Shown in pieces: positions 50,351 to 59,645 of a stretch of 64,000 bases of DNA (its first letter is position 1; the number at the start of each line of letters is the position of its first letter). Made by a program: the position numbers and the translations under genes. Source of the DNA: Streptomyces sp. MMG1533 (GTDB taxonomy: Bacteria; Actinomycetota; Actinomycetes; Streptomycetales; Streptomycetaceae); NCBI RefSeq assembly GCF_001279775.1, contig NZ_LGDG01000230.1:1-64000 (forward strand). The letters run 5' to 3'. The notes under the pieces were generated by a model. The model was not told where the DNA came from, did no database searches, and saw only the letters and a program-made list of their open reading frames with translations.

Positions 50351-51238
50351 ATGCCCCCGACGGACGTCACCACACTGATCCGCACCGAGCTGCCCCGGCT
50401 GGCGGGCTCCCTGCGGAAGGTCGGCGAGCTGATCCTGGAGGATCCGGCCGCCGTCACGCACTGCTCGGCCGCCGAACTGGGCCGCCGCACCGGCACCTCC
50501 CAGGCCACGGTGACCCGCTTCTGCCGCGCGATCGGCCTGGACTCCTACCAGCACCTGCTGATCGAGCTGGCCCAGGAGCGCGGCCGGGGCGAGGCCTCCG
50601 ACTGGGGCACCGCCGAGATCGGGCCGGACATCTCCCCCGACGACGACCTGGAACGGGTCGTCCAGGTCGTCGGCACCGCCGACCTGCGCGCGGTCCAGCA
50701 GACCATCGACCGGATCGACCTCGACGCGATCGAACGCTCGGCCCAGGCCATGGCCCGGGCCCGGCGGATCGACGTGTACGGCGTCGGCGGCAGCGGTGCG
50801 GTGGCACAGGAGACCGAGACCCGGCTGTTCCGCATCGGCTGCTCGGTGCGCGGCTGGACCGAGGTGCACGGAGCGACCACCTCCGCCGCCCTGCTCACCC
50901 CGGCGGACGTCGCCATCGGCATCTCCCACTCGGGGGCCACCCGGGAGACCATCGAGCCGTTCGAGCTGGCCAAGGAGCGCGGCGCCACCACCGTGGCGAT
51001 CACCTCCGACCCGCGCTCGCCGCTCGCCAAGGTGGCCGACCTCCGCCTGATCTCCGCCACTTCGGAGACCAGCTTCCTCCACACGGGCAGCATCGGCGGC
51101 CGGCACTCCGTGCTCGTCCTCATCGACTGCCTCTACGTCCGGGTCGCGCAGCTCTCCTACCAGCGCGCGAGCGCCTCACTGGCGCTGACCGACCACATCA
51201 CCCCGCACCACACGGTGAAGAACCGACGCGCCCGCTGA
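50351..51238 (+). CDS. MurR/RpiR family transcriptional regulator
   Basis: 295-aa regulator. The N-terminal HTH (ELGRRTGTSQATVTRFCRAI) is followed by a SIS effector domain (about 115-270) with IDVYGVGGSGAVAQETETRL and VAIGISHSGATRETIEPFEL. RpiR proteins respond to phosphorylated sugars. Its central place in the glycan locus, and the related repeats upstream of the neighbouring genes, make it the likely regulator of the locus. Confidence 0.92.
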   Translation: MPPTDVTTLIRTELPRLAGSLRKVGELILEDPAAVTHCSAAELGRRTGTSQATVTRFCRAIGLDSYQHLLIELAQERGRGEASDWGTAEIGPDISPDDDLERVVQVVGTADLRAVQQTIDRIDLDAIERSAQAMARARRIDVYGVGGSGAVAQETETRLFRIGCSVRGWTEVHGATTSAALLTPADVAIGISHSGATRETIEPFELAKERGATTVAITSDPRSPLAKVADLRLISATSETSFLHTGSIGGRHSVLVLIDCLYVRVAQLSYQRASASLALTDHITPHHTVKNRRAR

Positions 51239-51278
51239 TCCCGACCGGAGGCACCGGCCGGCTCCGGCCGAAGATGCA

Positions 51279-51321
51279 TGGATGAACCACCGAGGAAACG
51301 TAAAGATGGTTGTTTGAACCA
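51279..51321. promoter_or_regulatory. Operator pair before the GH38 gene
   Basis: TGGTT-GTTTG-AACCA (51307-51321) is a perfect 5-bp inverted repeat; a weaker site TGGATGAACCA lies at 51279-51289. Same form as the repeat at 56313, about 50 bases upstream of the ATG. Confidence 0.6.
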
Positions 51322-51371
51322 CCCCCTCGGTGCCACGATGGGGCTCCCCCGAGCATCCTCGTAGGAGCCCC

Positions 51372-54300
51372 ATGCGCGTGTCCTCTGTCGAGTCGACCGA
51401 GCTCTTCGTCAAAACCGCCGAGCAGCCGCGCCAGGTGGTCGCCGTCGAGCTGAGCCACACCCCCGGCCGGACCGTCCGCCTCACCGTCGAGGGCCCCGGG
51501 ATCACCGGAGAGGCCCGCGTGACGACGGCCGACGACGGCACCGCGCACGCCGAGATACCCGTGCACACCGACCTGGCCGTCGGTGAACGCCGCGAGATCG
51601 CCGTCACCGCCGTCGACGGCGACCGACTCGCCCGCCGTACAGGCGAGTTCACGGCAGCCGAGCCCGGCTGGACCATGTTCATGGTCAGCCACTTCCACTA
51701 CGACCCCGTCTGGTGGAACACCCAGGCCGCCTACACCGAGACCTGGGACGTCGCCGACGACCCGGCCCTCACCGGTCTGCCCGCCCGCACCTTCGACTCG
51801 CGCGGCCAGTCCGGGATGAGCCTGGTGCGGGCCCACTGCGATCTGGCGCGGCGCGACCCGGCGTACACCTTCGTGCTCGCGGAGGTCGACTACCTCAAGC
51901 CGTACTGGGACGCCTTCCCGGAGGAGCGGGCCTTCCTGCGCGAGCTGATCCGCACCGGCCGCGTCGAGATCATGGGCGGCACCTACAACGAGCCGAACAC
52001 CAATCTCACCGGCGCGGAGGCGACCGTACGCAACGCCCTGTACGGCGACGGGTTCCAGCGCGGGATCATCGGGGCGTCCCCGGAGACCGCCTGGCAGCTG
52101 GACGCGTTCGGGCACGATCCGCAGTTCCCGGGGCTGATGGCGGACGCGGGGGTCACCTCCAGTTCGTGGGCGCGCGGTCCCTTCCACCAGTGGGGGCCGA
52201 CACTGTCCGTGTTCGGGGAGGAGCCGCGGGACCCGCAGCGGATGCAGTTCCCGGCCGAGTTCAGCTGGATCGCCCCCTCGGGGCGCGGGCTGCTGACCGC
52301 GTACATGGTCAACCACTACGGCGCCGGCTGGGCGATCGACAACGCGCCGACCCTGCCCGAGGCGGAGGCGGCAGCGCTCAAGCTGTTCAAGGGGCTCAAG
52401 AAGGTCGCGCTCACCCGCAACGTGCTGCTGCCGGTCGGCGGGGACTACGCGCCGCCGTGCCGCTGGGTGATGGGCATCCACCGGGACTGGAACGACCGGT
52501 ACGTCTGGCCGAGGTTCGTCAGCGCGATCCCGCGGGACTTCTTCGCCGCCGTACGCGCGCAACTGGAGGCGGAGGACCGCAGGGCGTCTCCGCAGACCCG
52601 GGACATGAACCCGGTCTACACCGGCAAGGACGTCTCCTACATCGACACCAAGCAGGCCCAGCGGTACGGCGAGGCACTCCTCGCCGACGCCGAGGCCTGG
52701 GCGACGCTGGCCTCGCTGGTCACCGGCCACGCCTACCCCGACGCGGCGCTCGACAAGGCGTGGCGGCAGTTGATCTACGGCGCCCACCACGACGCCATCA
52801 CCGGCTCCGAGTCCGACCAGGTGTACATCGACCTGCTCACGGGGTGGCGGGAGCTGTACGACCTCGCCGAGACCGTGCACGCCGACGCGACCCAGGCCCT
52901 CGCCGACCGGGTCACGAGGGGCACCGGGTCCGACCTGGTCGTCTTCAACTCCGCGACCTGGCAGCGGCGGGACGTGCTGACGATCGACGATCCCGGGGCG
53001 GTGCCCCTGGGCGACGACTTCCGGCCGCTGCCCGCCGTACGCGAGGAGGACGGTCGGCTCCGGGTCGTCGTACCGGAGGTGCCGGGCATGGGCCTGAAGG
53101 CGCTCCCCCTCTCGGCGGGCTCCATACCCGAGTGGACCCGCGGCGAGGGCGTGACCATCCGCAACGAGTTCTACGAGGTGACGGTCGACCCCGCGCGCGG
53201 CGGGGCCGTCAGCAGCCTGCGCGCGCTCGCCGAGGAGGGCGGCCGGGAGCTGCTGCGCCCCGGTGACATCGGCAACGAGCTCGTCGTGCAGGAGGAGTAC
53301 CCGAGGCATCCGCGCTTCGGCGAGGGTCCCTGGCACCTCACGCCGACCGGCACGACCGCCGCCCGCAGCCGGGACGTGCGGGCCGACATCGATGTCGAGC
53401 ACTCCCCGGCCGGCTCGCGCATCACGGTCCGGGCCGATCTCGGCCTGTTGCGGTACACCCAGCGGCTGACCCTGTGGGCGGGCGTCGACCGGCTCGACGT
53501 CGCCACGACCGTCGACGGCTACGACGGCGCCGACCGGCTGATCCGCGTGCGCTGGCCGTCGGACGTGCGGGGCGGGCTGCCGGTGCACGAGGTGGCGGAC
53601 GCCGTCATCGGGCGCGGGTTCGGGTTCGTGGAGGTGGACAGCGAGCGGTTCCCATGGACGCTGGACAACCCGGCCAACACCTGGTTCGGGCTGGGGTCCA
53701 CCGCGCGGGTCGCGGTGCGGGACGACTCCGGTGCCCTCCTCGGTCACCGTGCGATCGGGGTCGCCGAGCTGGTGTACCCGGACTGGGACACAGCCGGTGA
53801 GCTGGGCACGCCGCTCGCCGCGGCCCTCGTCCGTGCGGGCGTCACCGCGACCTCGACGATCGCCGGCGGCCCCCGCTACGGCGACCTGGAGGTCGACTCC
53901 AACCTCCCCGACATCCGGATCGCCGTCGGCGGCCCCGACCGGAACTCCGTGGTCGCCGAGGCGCTGGGCTGGGACCCGGCCGCCGGGCGGGAACTCGCAC
54001 GGCAGCTGGCCGAGCGGGGCGTGGCGGCCGTGTGGGTCGCGCCGCGCGCCGGGCTGCGCGAGGAGTGGGTGCCCGGGGCCGACCTGCGCGACCTGGAGCG
54101 GCTGCCGCTGCTCGTGGTGGCGGGGGCGAGGCCCGAGGACGACGCCAAGGCGGTCGAGGTACTGATCGCCGACCTGGACGACTTCAGCATCACGGCCACC
54201 GCGGCGGGCGGCGGTGAGGCGCTGCCCCCGGGCGACGCCTGGGACGGGCGCGGCTTCGCCGTCCTCAACCGGGGCACGCCCGGCTGCGTGGTCACCGCCT

Positions 54301-55604
54301 CCGGCGACCTCTACATGTCCCTGATGCGCTCCTGCACCGGCTGGCCCTCCGGCATCTGGGTCGACCCGCCGCGCCGCACGGCTCCCGACGGGTCCGCCTT
54401 CCAGCTCCAGCGCTGGTCGCACACCTTCGAGTACGCCGTCGTGGCGGGCGAGGGCGACTGGCGGGAGCTGCAACTGCCCGCGCGCGGGCACGAGTTCAAC
54501 CGTCCGCTCACCGCGCGGCTGCGTGCCGAGGGCGGAACCGAGGGACTGCCCAGGAGCGCCTCCCTGTTCACACTGGAGCCCGCCCGCGAGGTTCTGCTCG
54601 ACGCCCTCAAGCCCCTCGGCTCCCCGCTCGCCCGGGGCAGCGCGGCGCCCGCCGACCCGGGGCGCGGCGTCGTCGTACGGATGCACGAGGTGAACGGGCG
54701 GCCGGTGCGGGCGCGCGTGCACGGGCCGTCGGAGTGGGCGCAGGGCACCCGTGCGGACGTACTGGAAAGGCCCGGGGAACGGCTGGCGCCGGACCGGGAA
54801 GGGGGCCTCTTCGCCGCACTGACCGGCTTCGAGGTGGCCACCGTCCTGGCCACGCCGGCGCCGGGCAGCCGGCCGGAGCACGCCCCCGGCGTCGCCGCCC
54901 GGGAGCCTGCCCAGCCGGTCCACACCCGCTACTGGCTCCACAACTCCGGGCCCGCCCCGCGCGGCAACATGCCCGTGGCCGTATACGTCTCGCCCGCCGC
55001 GCTCACCGCCTGCGGCCCCGTCACCGCGACCGTCCGGGTCGGCTCGGAGCTGACCGACGCCCCCGTGTCGGGCACGGTGGACTTCGAGGTGCCGGCCGGC
55101 TGGTCCGCCGAGCCCGCCGAACTGCCGTACGCGCTGGGCCCCGGCGGCTTCACCCTGGCCGAGGTCACGGTGACGCCGCCGGCCGACGCCGAGCCCGGCC
55201 GGCACTGGCTGGCGGCCCGGCTGTCGTACGGCGGGCAGACGTACGAGGACGTCGTGGCGCTCGACGTGCCGGGCGGGCAGGCCGGGCCAAGTCTGCTGTC
55301 CAGCCTGGGAGTTGATCGGATCACGGTGCGCCGGGACGAGCGCGTCAGGGTTCCGGTGACCGTGCGCAACACCACCCTCGGGCCGGTGAGCGGCCAGTTG
55401 TGGGCGGTGTCGTCCTGGGGCACCTGGCCGGGGGTCGGGCCGGGCCTCCAGGGGTTCACCGTGGCAGGCGGGGAGCAGCGGGAGTGTGTGATCGAGGTGG
55501 ACGGCTCGGCGGTGCCGCCGGGGTCGTACTGGCTGATGGCGAAGGTCGCCTGGCACGGCTGCGTCGCCTATACGGAGGCGGTCGTTCTGGAGGTGACTCC
55601 ATGA
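51372..55604 (+). CDS. GH38 family alpha-mannosidase with NEW3-like C-terminus
   Basis: 1410-aa enzyme without signal peptide. An N-terminal sandwich of about 100 residues precedes the GH38 catalytic domain: zinc motif SHFHYDPVWW (about 105-114), nucleophile region WQLDAFGHDPQFPGLM (Asp about 244) and second histidine site GAHHDAITG (about 472). Long beta-domains follow, and NEW3-like domains near the C-terminus (RVPVTVRNTTLGPVSGQLWA). The gene is followed without gap by the 55601 gene (ATGA). ATG 51372 has GTAGGAG upstream. It should release mannose from imported or surface-bound mannosides; absence of a signal peptide suggests the cytoplasm, unless exported by another route. Confidence 0.9.
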   Translation: MRVSSVESTELFVKTAEQPRQVVAVELSHTPGRTVRLTVEGPGITGEARVTTADDGTAHAEIPVHTDLAVGERREIAVTAVDGDRLARRTGEFTAAEPGWTMFMVSHFHYDPVWWNTQAAYTETWDVADDPALTGLPARTFDSRGQSGMSLVRAHCDLARRDPAYTFVLAEVDYLKPYWDAFPEERAFLRELIRTGRVEIMGGTYNEPNTNLTGAEATVRNALYGDGFQRGIIGASPETAWQLDAFGHDPQFPGLMADAGVTSSSWARGPFHQWGPTLSVFGEEPRDPQRMQFPAEFSWIAPSGRGLLTAYMVNHYGAGWAIDNAPTLPEAEAAALKLFKGLKKVALTRNVLLPVGGDYAPPCRWVMGIHRDWNDRYVWPRFVSAIPRDFFAAVRAQLEAEDRRASPQTRDMNPVYTGKDVSYIDTKQAQRYGEALLADAEAWATLASLVTGHAYPDAALDKAWRQLIYGAHHDAITGSESDQVYIDLLTGWRELYDLAETVHADATQALADRVTRGTGSDLVVFNSATWQRRDVLTIDDPGAVPLGDDFRPLPAVREEDGRLRVVVPEVPGMGLKALPLSAGSIPEWTRGEGVTIRNEFYEVTVDPARGGAVSSLRALAEEGGRELLRPGDIGNELVVQEEYPRHPRFGEGPWHLTPTGTTAARSRDVRADIDVEHSPAGSRITVRADLGLLRYTQRLTLWAGVDRLDVATTVDGYDGADRLIRVRWPSDVRGGLPVHEVADAVIGRGFGFVEVDSERFPWTLDNPANTWFGLGSTARVAVRDDSGALLGHRAIGVAELVYPDWDTAGELGTPLAAALVRAGVTATSTIAGGPRYGDLEVDSNLPDIRIAVGGPDRNSVVAEALGWDPAAGRELARQLAERGVAAVWVAPRAGLREEWVPGADLRDLERLPLLVVAGARPEDDAKAVEVLIADLDDFSITATAAGGGEALPPGDAWDGRGFAVLNRGTPGCVVTASGDLYMSLMRSCTGWPSGIWVDPPRRTAPDGSAFQLQRWSHTFEYAVVAGEGDWRELQLPARGHEFNRPLTARLRAEGGTEGLPRSASLFTLEPAREVLLDALKPLGSPLARGSAAPADPGRGVVVRMHEVNGRPVRARVHGPSEWAQGTRADVLERPGERLAPDREGGLFAALTGFEVATVLATPAPGSRPEHAPGVAAREPAQPVHTRYWLHNSGPAPRGNMPVAVYVSPAALTACGPVTATVRVGSELTDAPVSGTVDFEVPAGWSAEPAELPYALGPGGFTLAEVTVTPPADAEPGRHWLAARLSYGGQTYEDVVALDVPGGQAGPSLLSSLGVDRITVRRDERVRVPVTVRNTTLGPVSGQLWAVSSWGTWPGVGPGLQGFTVAGGEQRECVIEVDGSAVPPGSYWLMAKVAWHGCVAYTEAVVLEVTP

Positions 55605-56227
55605 GCGGGCATGCGGCCATGGTGAACGGTGAGGCGGTCGCGAAGGAGCGCGTGGACGCCCTTCTGCGGGCCGTTCCGCCGCGCGACCGCGAGACCCGGC
55701 CTGAGGCCCTCGCCCGGGCCGAGCGGCAGCGCAGGCGCTGGGCGACCCAGGTGGTCGTCACCGACGAACTCGCCCGCCGGGCCTGCGCGGACCGGGGCCT
55801 GAGGCCACCGGCGGAGGCGTCCCCGGCGCAGGTGCTCGCGGTGGCCGAGACGGACGTGGCCGACCTCGGCAGCATCGTCGCGGCGGCGCTCGCCCACTCC
55901 CCCGCGGCGCGGGTCCTGCTCGCCCGCCTCGAGCGCGAGCAGGACATCCCCGAGGCGGCCGTACGGGACTACTACGAGCGCAACCGGGACCGCTTCCTCA
56001 CCCCGGAGGCGCTCAGACGCGGGACCGACCCCTTCGGCGCGGCCGCGGGGGCGGACTTCCTGCCGTACGAGGACGCCCGCGCGGCCATCGTGCGCGAGCT
56101 GCGGCGGGCGGCGGGCCGGCGGGCCTTCTTCGACTGGTTGGACCAGGCTCGTGCGGGCGTGGTGTACGCGCACGGCCACGAGCATCCGGGCGATCCGTCG
56201 CACCCGGACCACGAACACCGGCACTGA
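55601..56227 (+). CDS. SurA/PpiC-like small protein with His-rich tail
   Basis: 208-aa protein. The N-terminal segment MVNGEAVAKERVDALLRAVP and helical middle part with IPEAAVRDYYERNRDRFLTP resemble the SurA N-terminal chaperone region of parvulin-type isomerases, but no full parvulin domain is present. The C-terminus YAHGHEHPGDPSHPDHEHRH has seven His in 20 residues and could bind metal. No signal peptide. ATG overlaps the GH38 stop, so the two are coupled; it may help fold or metallate the zinc-dependent mannosidase. Function uncertain. Confidence 0.75.
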   Translation: MSGHAAMVNGEAVAKERVDALLRAVPPRDRETRPEALARAERQRRRWATQVVVTDELARRACADRGLRPPAEASPAQVLAVAETDVADLGSIVAAALAHSPAARVLLARLEREQDIPEAAVRDYYERNRDRFLTPEALRRGTDPFGAAAGADFLPYEDARAAIVRELRRAAGRRAFFDWLDQARAGVVYAHGHEHPGDPSHPDHEHRH

Positions 56228-56262
56228 TCTCCGACGGAACCTAAAAGCAACACGGCAACCCA

Positions 56263-56291
56263 TTGACCTCCGATGAATTCTGGTCCACATT
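56263..56291 (+). promoter_or_regulatory. Promoter of the sugar importer operon
   Basis: TTGACC (56263-56268), 17-base spacer, CACATT (56286-56291). The -10 is imperfect. The operator repeat lies about 15-30 bases after the predicted start. Confidence 0.5.
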
Positions 56292-56312
56292 TTCATCAAT
56301 CGGAGTCGAAGT

Positions 56313-56327
56313 TGGTTGATTGAACCA
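56313..56327. promoter_or_regulatory. Operator of the sugar importer operon
   Basis: TGGTT-GATTG-AACCA, a perfect inverted repeat embedded in a wider GTTGG...CCAAC symmetry (56311-56333). Same arms and spacing as 51307-51321. Confidence 0.65.
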
Positions 56328-56371
56328 GCCAACACACCCTTGACTCGCCCGGTCGCAGGAGGGCCCATCAC

Positions 56372-57742
56372 ATGCGTGCAAGAAGACTGACCCGCACCCT
56401 GACCTGTATCGCCGTTCTGTCGCTGACCGCCGCCGGCTGCGGCCTGTCCGGCGGTTCCGACAGCGGCGACGCCACCGCCGGCGGCTGCAAGGTCGACAAG
56501 GGAAACGTCGGGTCGGGGAAGCTCTCCGGCGACGTCAAGGGCAAGATCACGTTCCAGACGACCAACCTGAAGAAGGACTTCGGGGACTTCTTCAACGGAG
56601 TGATCAAGGCGTTCGAGAAGGCCCACCCGGACGCCTCGGTCAAGTGGATCGACGACCCCGGCGACGCGACCTTCGGCCAGCGCACCGTCGCCGACGCCCA
56701 GGCCTGCACCCTGCCGGACGTGCTCAACGTCGACTCCCCGACCGCGACCTCCCTCACCAAGGCCGGCTACCTGCTCAACCTGGGCGTGAAGGACCCGGAC
56801 GCCGGCAAGCCCTTCGTCCCGGCGTTCTGGAAGTCCAGCACCATGAAGGACTCCTCGGGCGCCTCGGTGCACACGGTGCTGCCCTGGTACACCGGCGGCG
56901 TCGTCCTGACGTACAACACCGACCTGCTGAAGAAGGCCGACATCGACCCGGCGAAGCCGCCGACGACGATGTTCGGGCTGTTCGCCGACTACGAGAAGAT
57001 CGCCAAGGCGGCCGACGGCAAGTACTACGCGACGATGGCCAACCCGGTCTGGCGGATACCGGCCGACTGGGACCAGATGAACATCAAGACGCTGTCCGCC
57101 GACGGCAAGTCGGCCGTCTTCGCCGACGACCCGCGCACCGTGCAGTGGGTCGAGTGGATGACGAAGCTGTACAAGGAGGGCGCGATGCCGAAGGACTCGC
57201 TGTCCTCCAACAACGACCCCTCCACGCTCTACAGCCAGGGCAAGGTCGCCTACGGTTCGACGAACCCGAGCTTCGTGCGCTTCGTGAAGCAGAACAGCCC
57301 GTCGGTCTACGCCAAGACCGCCGTCGGCCAGCAGCCCTTCGACGCGCTCGGCCACACCACCGGCGCCCCGCAGTACATCGCGACCGCCGCGACCAGCAAG
57401 AACGCCCCCACCGCACTGGCGTTCGCGGAGTTCCTCACCAACGCCGAGAACCAGACGGCCTGGTGCAAGGACCCGAACGTGGTGATCTTCCCGACGACCA
57501 CGACCTCGCTGGACGACCCGTTCTTCCAGAAGGTCAGCGGTGACGACCCGTTCTCCGAGGCCCGCAAGCTCGTCGCCGAGCAGCTCAAGACGGCCACCGC
57601 CTACCAGACCAACATCTCCACCGCTGTGCAGAACGCCATCGTGGGCCAGGTGCAGCTGGCCATGCAGGGCAAGAAGAGCGCGGCGGACGCCGTGAAGGAC
57701 GCCCAGGAGAAGGCCGACAACCTGCTGAAGCAGGCAGGCTGA
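56372..57742 (+). CDS. Sugar ABC transporter substrate-binding lipoprotein (SBP family 1)
   Basis: 456-aa lipoprotein: signal MRARRLTRTLTCIAVLSLTA and lipobox TAAGC (Cys about 23). KITFQTTNLKKDFGDFFNGV, GYLLNLGVKD and VLTYNTDLLKKADIDPAKPP are typical of oligosaccharide binding proteins. First gene of a three-gene importer operon without its own ATPase; a shared MsiK-type ATPase elsewhere would energise it, as known for Streptomyces sugar importers. Confidence 0.9.
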   Translation: MRARRLTRTLTCIAVLSLTAAGCGLSGGSDSGDATAGGCKVDKGNVGSGKLSGDVKGKITFQTTNLKKDFGDFFNGVIKAFEKAHPDASVKWIDDPGDATFGQRTVADAQACTLPDVLNVDSPTATSLTKAGYLLNLGVKDPDAGKPFVPAFWKSSTMKDSSGASVHTVLPWYTGGVVLTYNTDLLKKADIDPAKPPTTMFGLFADYEKIAKAADGKYYATMANPVWRIPADWDQMNIKTLSADGKSAVFADDPRTVQWVEWMTKLYKEGAMPKDSLSSNNDPSTLYSQGKVAYGSTNPSFVRFVKQNSPSVYAKTAVGQQPFDALGHTTGAPQYIATAATSKNAPTALAFAEFLTNAENQTAWCKDPNVVIFPTTTTSLDDPFFQKVSGDDPFSEARKLVAEQLKTATAYQTNISTAVQNAIVGQVQLAMQGKKSAADAVKDAQEKADNLLKQAG

Positions 57743-57744
57743 CG

Positions 57745-58764
57745 GTGACGGCACAGATCACGAGCCCGGTGTCCGTGCCCGGCGTGGAGGCCACGGCCTC
57801 CGTGCCGGGCCCGGCCCCGTCCCGCATACGACGACTCTCCCGGGCGGTGCTGCCCGGCCCCGCTCCCGGCGCCAACGGCGCGGCGATGTACCGCCGTTGG
57901 TGGCTGCCCTGGCTGTGGACCGCTCCCGCGATCGTCTGCGCGGTGGTGTTCGGGGTGTTCCCGTTCCTCAACACCGTGCTGCTGTCGTTCACCGACGCCA
58001 AGCCGCTCGGCGGCGCCGCGAGCTTCGTCGGGCTCGACAACTACACGCGGATGCTGGACGACTCCGACTTCTGGCTGGCGACCCGCAACAGCGTCCTGTA
58101 CGCGCTGATCGTCGTCCCGCTGATGGTGCTGCTGCCGCTGCTGCTGGCCGTCCTGGTGGAGAAGAACCTGCCCGGCATCGGCTTCTTCCGCTCCGCCTTC
58201 TACACCCCCGTCCTCGCCTCCAGCGTGGTCGTGGGTCTGAGCTGGCAGTGGCTGCTGGCCGACGACGGGCTGGTCAACACCTGGCTGGAGAAGGCCCATC
58301 TGATCAGGAGCGCCATCCCGTTCCTGTCGGACTCGTGGCTGATCCTGCTGTCCGCGATGGGCCTGACCCTGTGGAAGGGACTCGGCTGGTACATGGTCTT
58401 CTACCTGGCAGCCCTCGGAAACGTGCCCAAGGAACTGCACGAGGCGGCCGCCATGGACGGCGCCGGCGCCGCCCGCCGCTTCTGGCACATCACCGTGCCG
58501 GGCGTGCGGCAGGCCATGATGCTCGTCGGCACGCTCACCGGTATCGGCTCGCTGCGGGTGTTCACCGAGATCTACATGCTGGGCAGCGCCACCGGCGGCC
58601 CCGGCGGCGCCGACCGCACCCTGCCCTTCTACATCCGGGACGTCGGCCTGGACCCGGTCACCGGCAACGCCGGCTACGGCTCGGCCGTCAGCGTGGCCCT
58701 GTTCCTGCTGACGCTGGGGCTGACCCTGCTGGCGCAGCGCCTGACGAAGGAGGACGACGCATGA
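57745..58764 (+). CDS. Sugar ABC transporter permease (MalF-like)
   Basis: 339-aa permease with a 45-residue hydrophilic N-terminus, about six membrane segments (PAIVCAVVFGVFPFLNTVLL first) and EAA loop ELHEAAAMDGAGAARRFWHI. GTG 57745 follows the SBP stop by two bases; the stop overlaps the next ATG (ATGA). Confidence 0.9.
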   Translation: MTAQITSPVSVPGVEATASVPGPAPSRIRRLSRAVLPGPAPGANGAAMYRRWWLPWLWTAPAIVCAVVFGVFPFLNTVLLSFTDAKPLGGAASFVGLDNYTRMLDDSDFWLATRNSVLYALIVVPLMVLLPLLLAVLVEKNLPGIGFFRSAFYTPVLASSVVVGLSWQWLLADDGLVNTWLEKAHLIRSAIPFLSDSWLILLSAMGLTLWKGLGWYMVFYLAALGNVPKELHEAAAMDGAGAARRFWHITVPGVRQAMMLVGTLTGIGSLRVFTEIYMLGSATGGPGGADRTLPFYIRDVGLDPVTGNAGYGSAVSVALFLLTLGLTLLAQRLTKEDDA

Positions 58765-59639
58765 CCACGGCTGTGGAGAAGCGCCGGCGCCTGATGCCGC
58801 GCTGGCGGGACTACGGCCGCCCCCGGGAACTGGTCGTCCGCTACCTGCTGCTGTTCCTCGTGCTCGGTCTGACCATCGGGCCGCTGCTGTGGCAGTTGCT
58901 GGCCTCGCTGAAGAGCACCGGTGAGGACGTCTTCGGGGCGAACGCCTCCCTGCTGCCCGAGCACCCGACCCTGCGGGCCTACCGGACCGTCTTCGAGCAG
59001 GTGCCGGTGGCCACGTACATCAGGAACAGCCTGATCGTGGTCGCCCTGTCGGTCACCAGCCAGCTGGTGTTCTCCACCACGGCCGGCTACATGCTCTCCA
59101 AGCCCGCCTGGAAGGGCCGCAAGGCGGTCTGGGTCGTGCTGATCGCCTCCATGATGTTCCCCTTCGAGTCGATCATGGTGTCGCTGTTCCTGAGCATCCG
59201 CGACCTGGGCCTGGTCGACAGCCTGGCGGGCGTGTGGCTGCCCGGGTTCGTCGGCGCCATCAACGTCCTGCTGATGCGCGGTGCGTTCCTGGCGGTGCCG
59301 CGCGAGATCGAGGACTCGGCCATGCTCGACGGCGCGAACGAGTGGCAGCGCTTCCGGCACCTGTACCTGCCGTCCGCCTGGGGCGCGATCCTGGTGGTCG
59401 TCATCAACACCTTCATCAGCGCCTGGGACGACTTCCTGTGGCCGCTGATCGTGTTGCGCTCGGAGAGCAACATGACCCTGACGCTGGGGCTCTCCCGGCT
59501 GCAGAGCTCCTCGTTCGGCTACGACCAGCGGATGGTCATGGCCGGTTCGGTGATCTCCGTGATCCCGGTGCTGGTGCTGTTCGTCATCACGCAGCGGTGG
59601 TTCTACAAGGGCGTGTCGTCGGGGGCCGTGAAGCTCTGA
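58761..59639 (+). CDS. Sugar ABC transporter permease (MalG-like)
   Basis: 292-aa permease. RYLLLFLVLGLTIGPLLWQL is the first segment and EIEDSAMLDGANEWQRFRHL the EAA loop; the C-terminus QRWFYKGVSSGAVKL is typical of MalG-like proteins. The longer open frame from 57897 is a shadow of the previous permease. Ends six bases before the convergent GH3 gene; no terminator is visible. Confidence 0.9.
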   Translation: MTTAVEKRRRLMPRWRDYGRPRELVVRYLLLFLVLGLTIGPLLWQLLASLKSTGEDVFGANASLLPEHPTLRAYRTVFEQVPVATYIRNSLIVVALSVTSQLVFSTTAGYMLSKPAWKGRKAVWVVLIASMMFPFESIMVSLFLSIRDLGLVDSLAGVWLPGFVGAINVLLMRGAFLAVPREIEDSAMLDGANEWQRFRHLYLPSAWGAILVVVINTFISAWDDFLWPLIVLRSESNMTLTLGLSRLQSSSFGYDQRMVMAGSVISVIPVLVLFVITQRWFYKGVSSGAVKL

Positions 59640-59645
59640 CGCCGA

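Noticed and set aside
51198..55556. 1452-aa open frame antisense to the GH38 gene
   Set aside because: A shadow created by high GC content; low-complexity Gly/Arg/Val-rich translation, while the plus strand has clear GH38 catalytic motifs.
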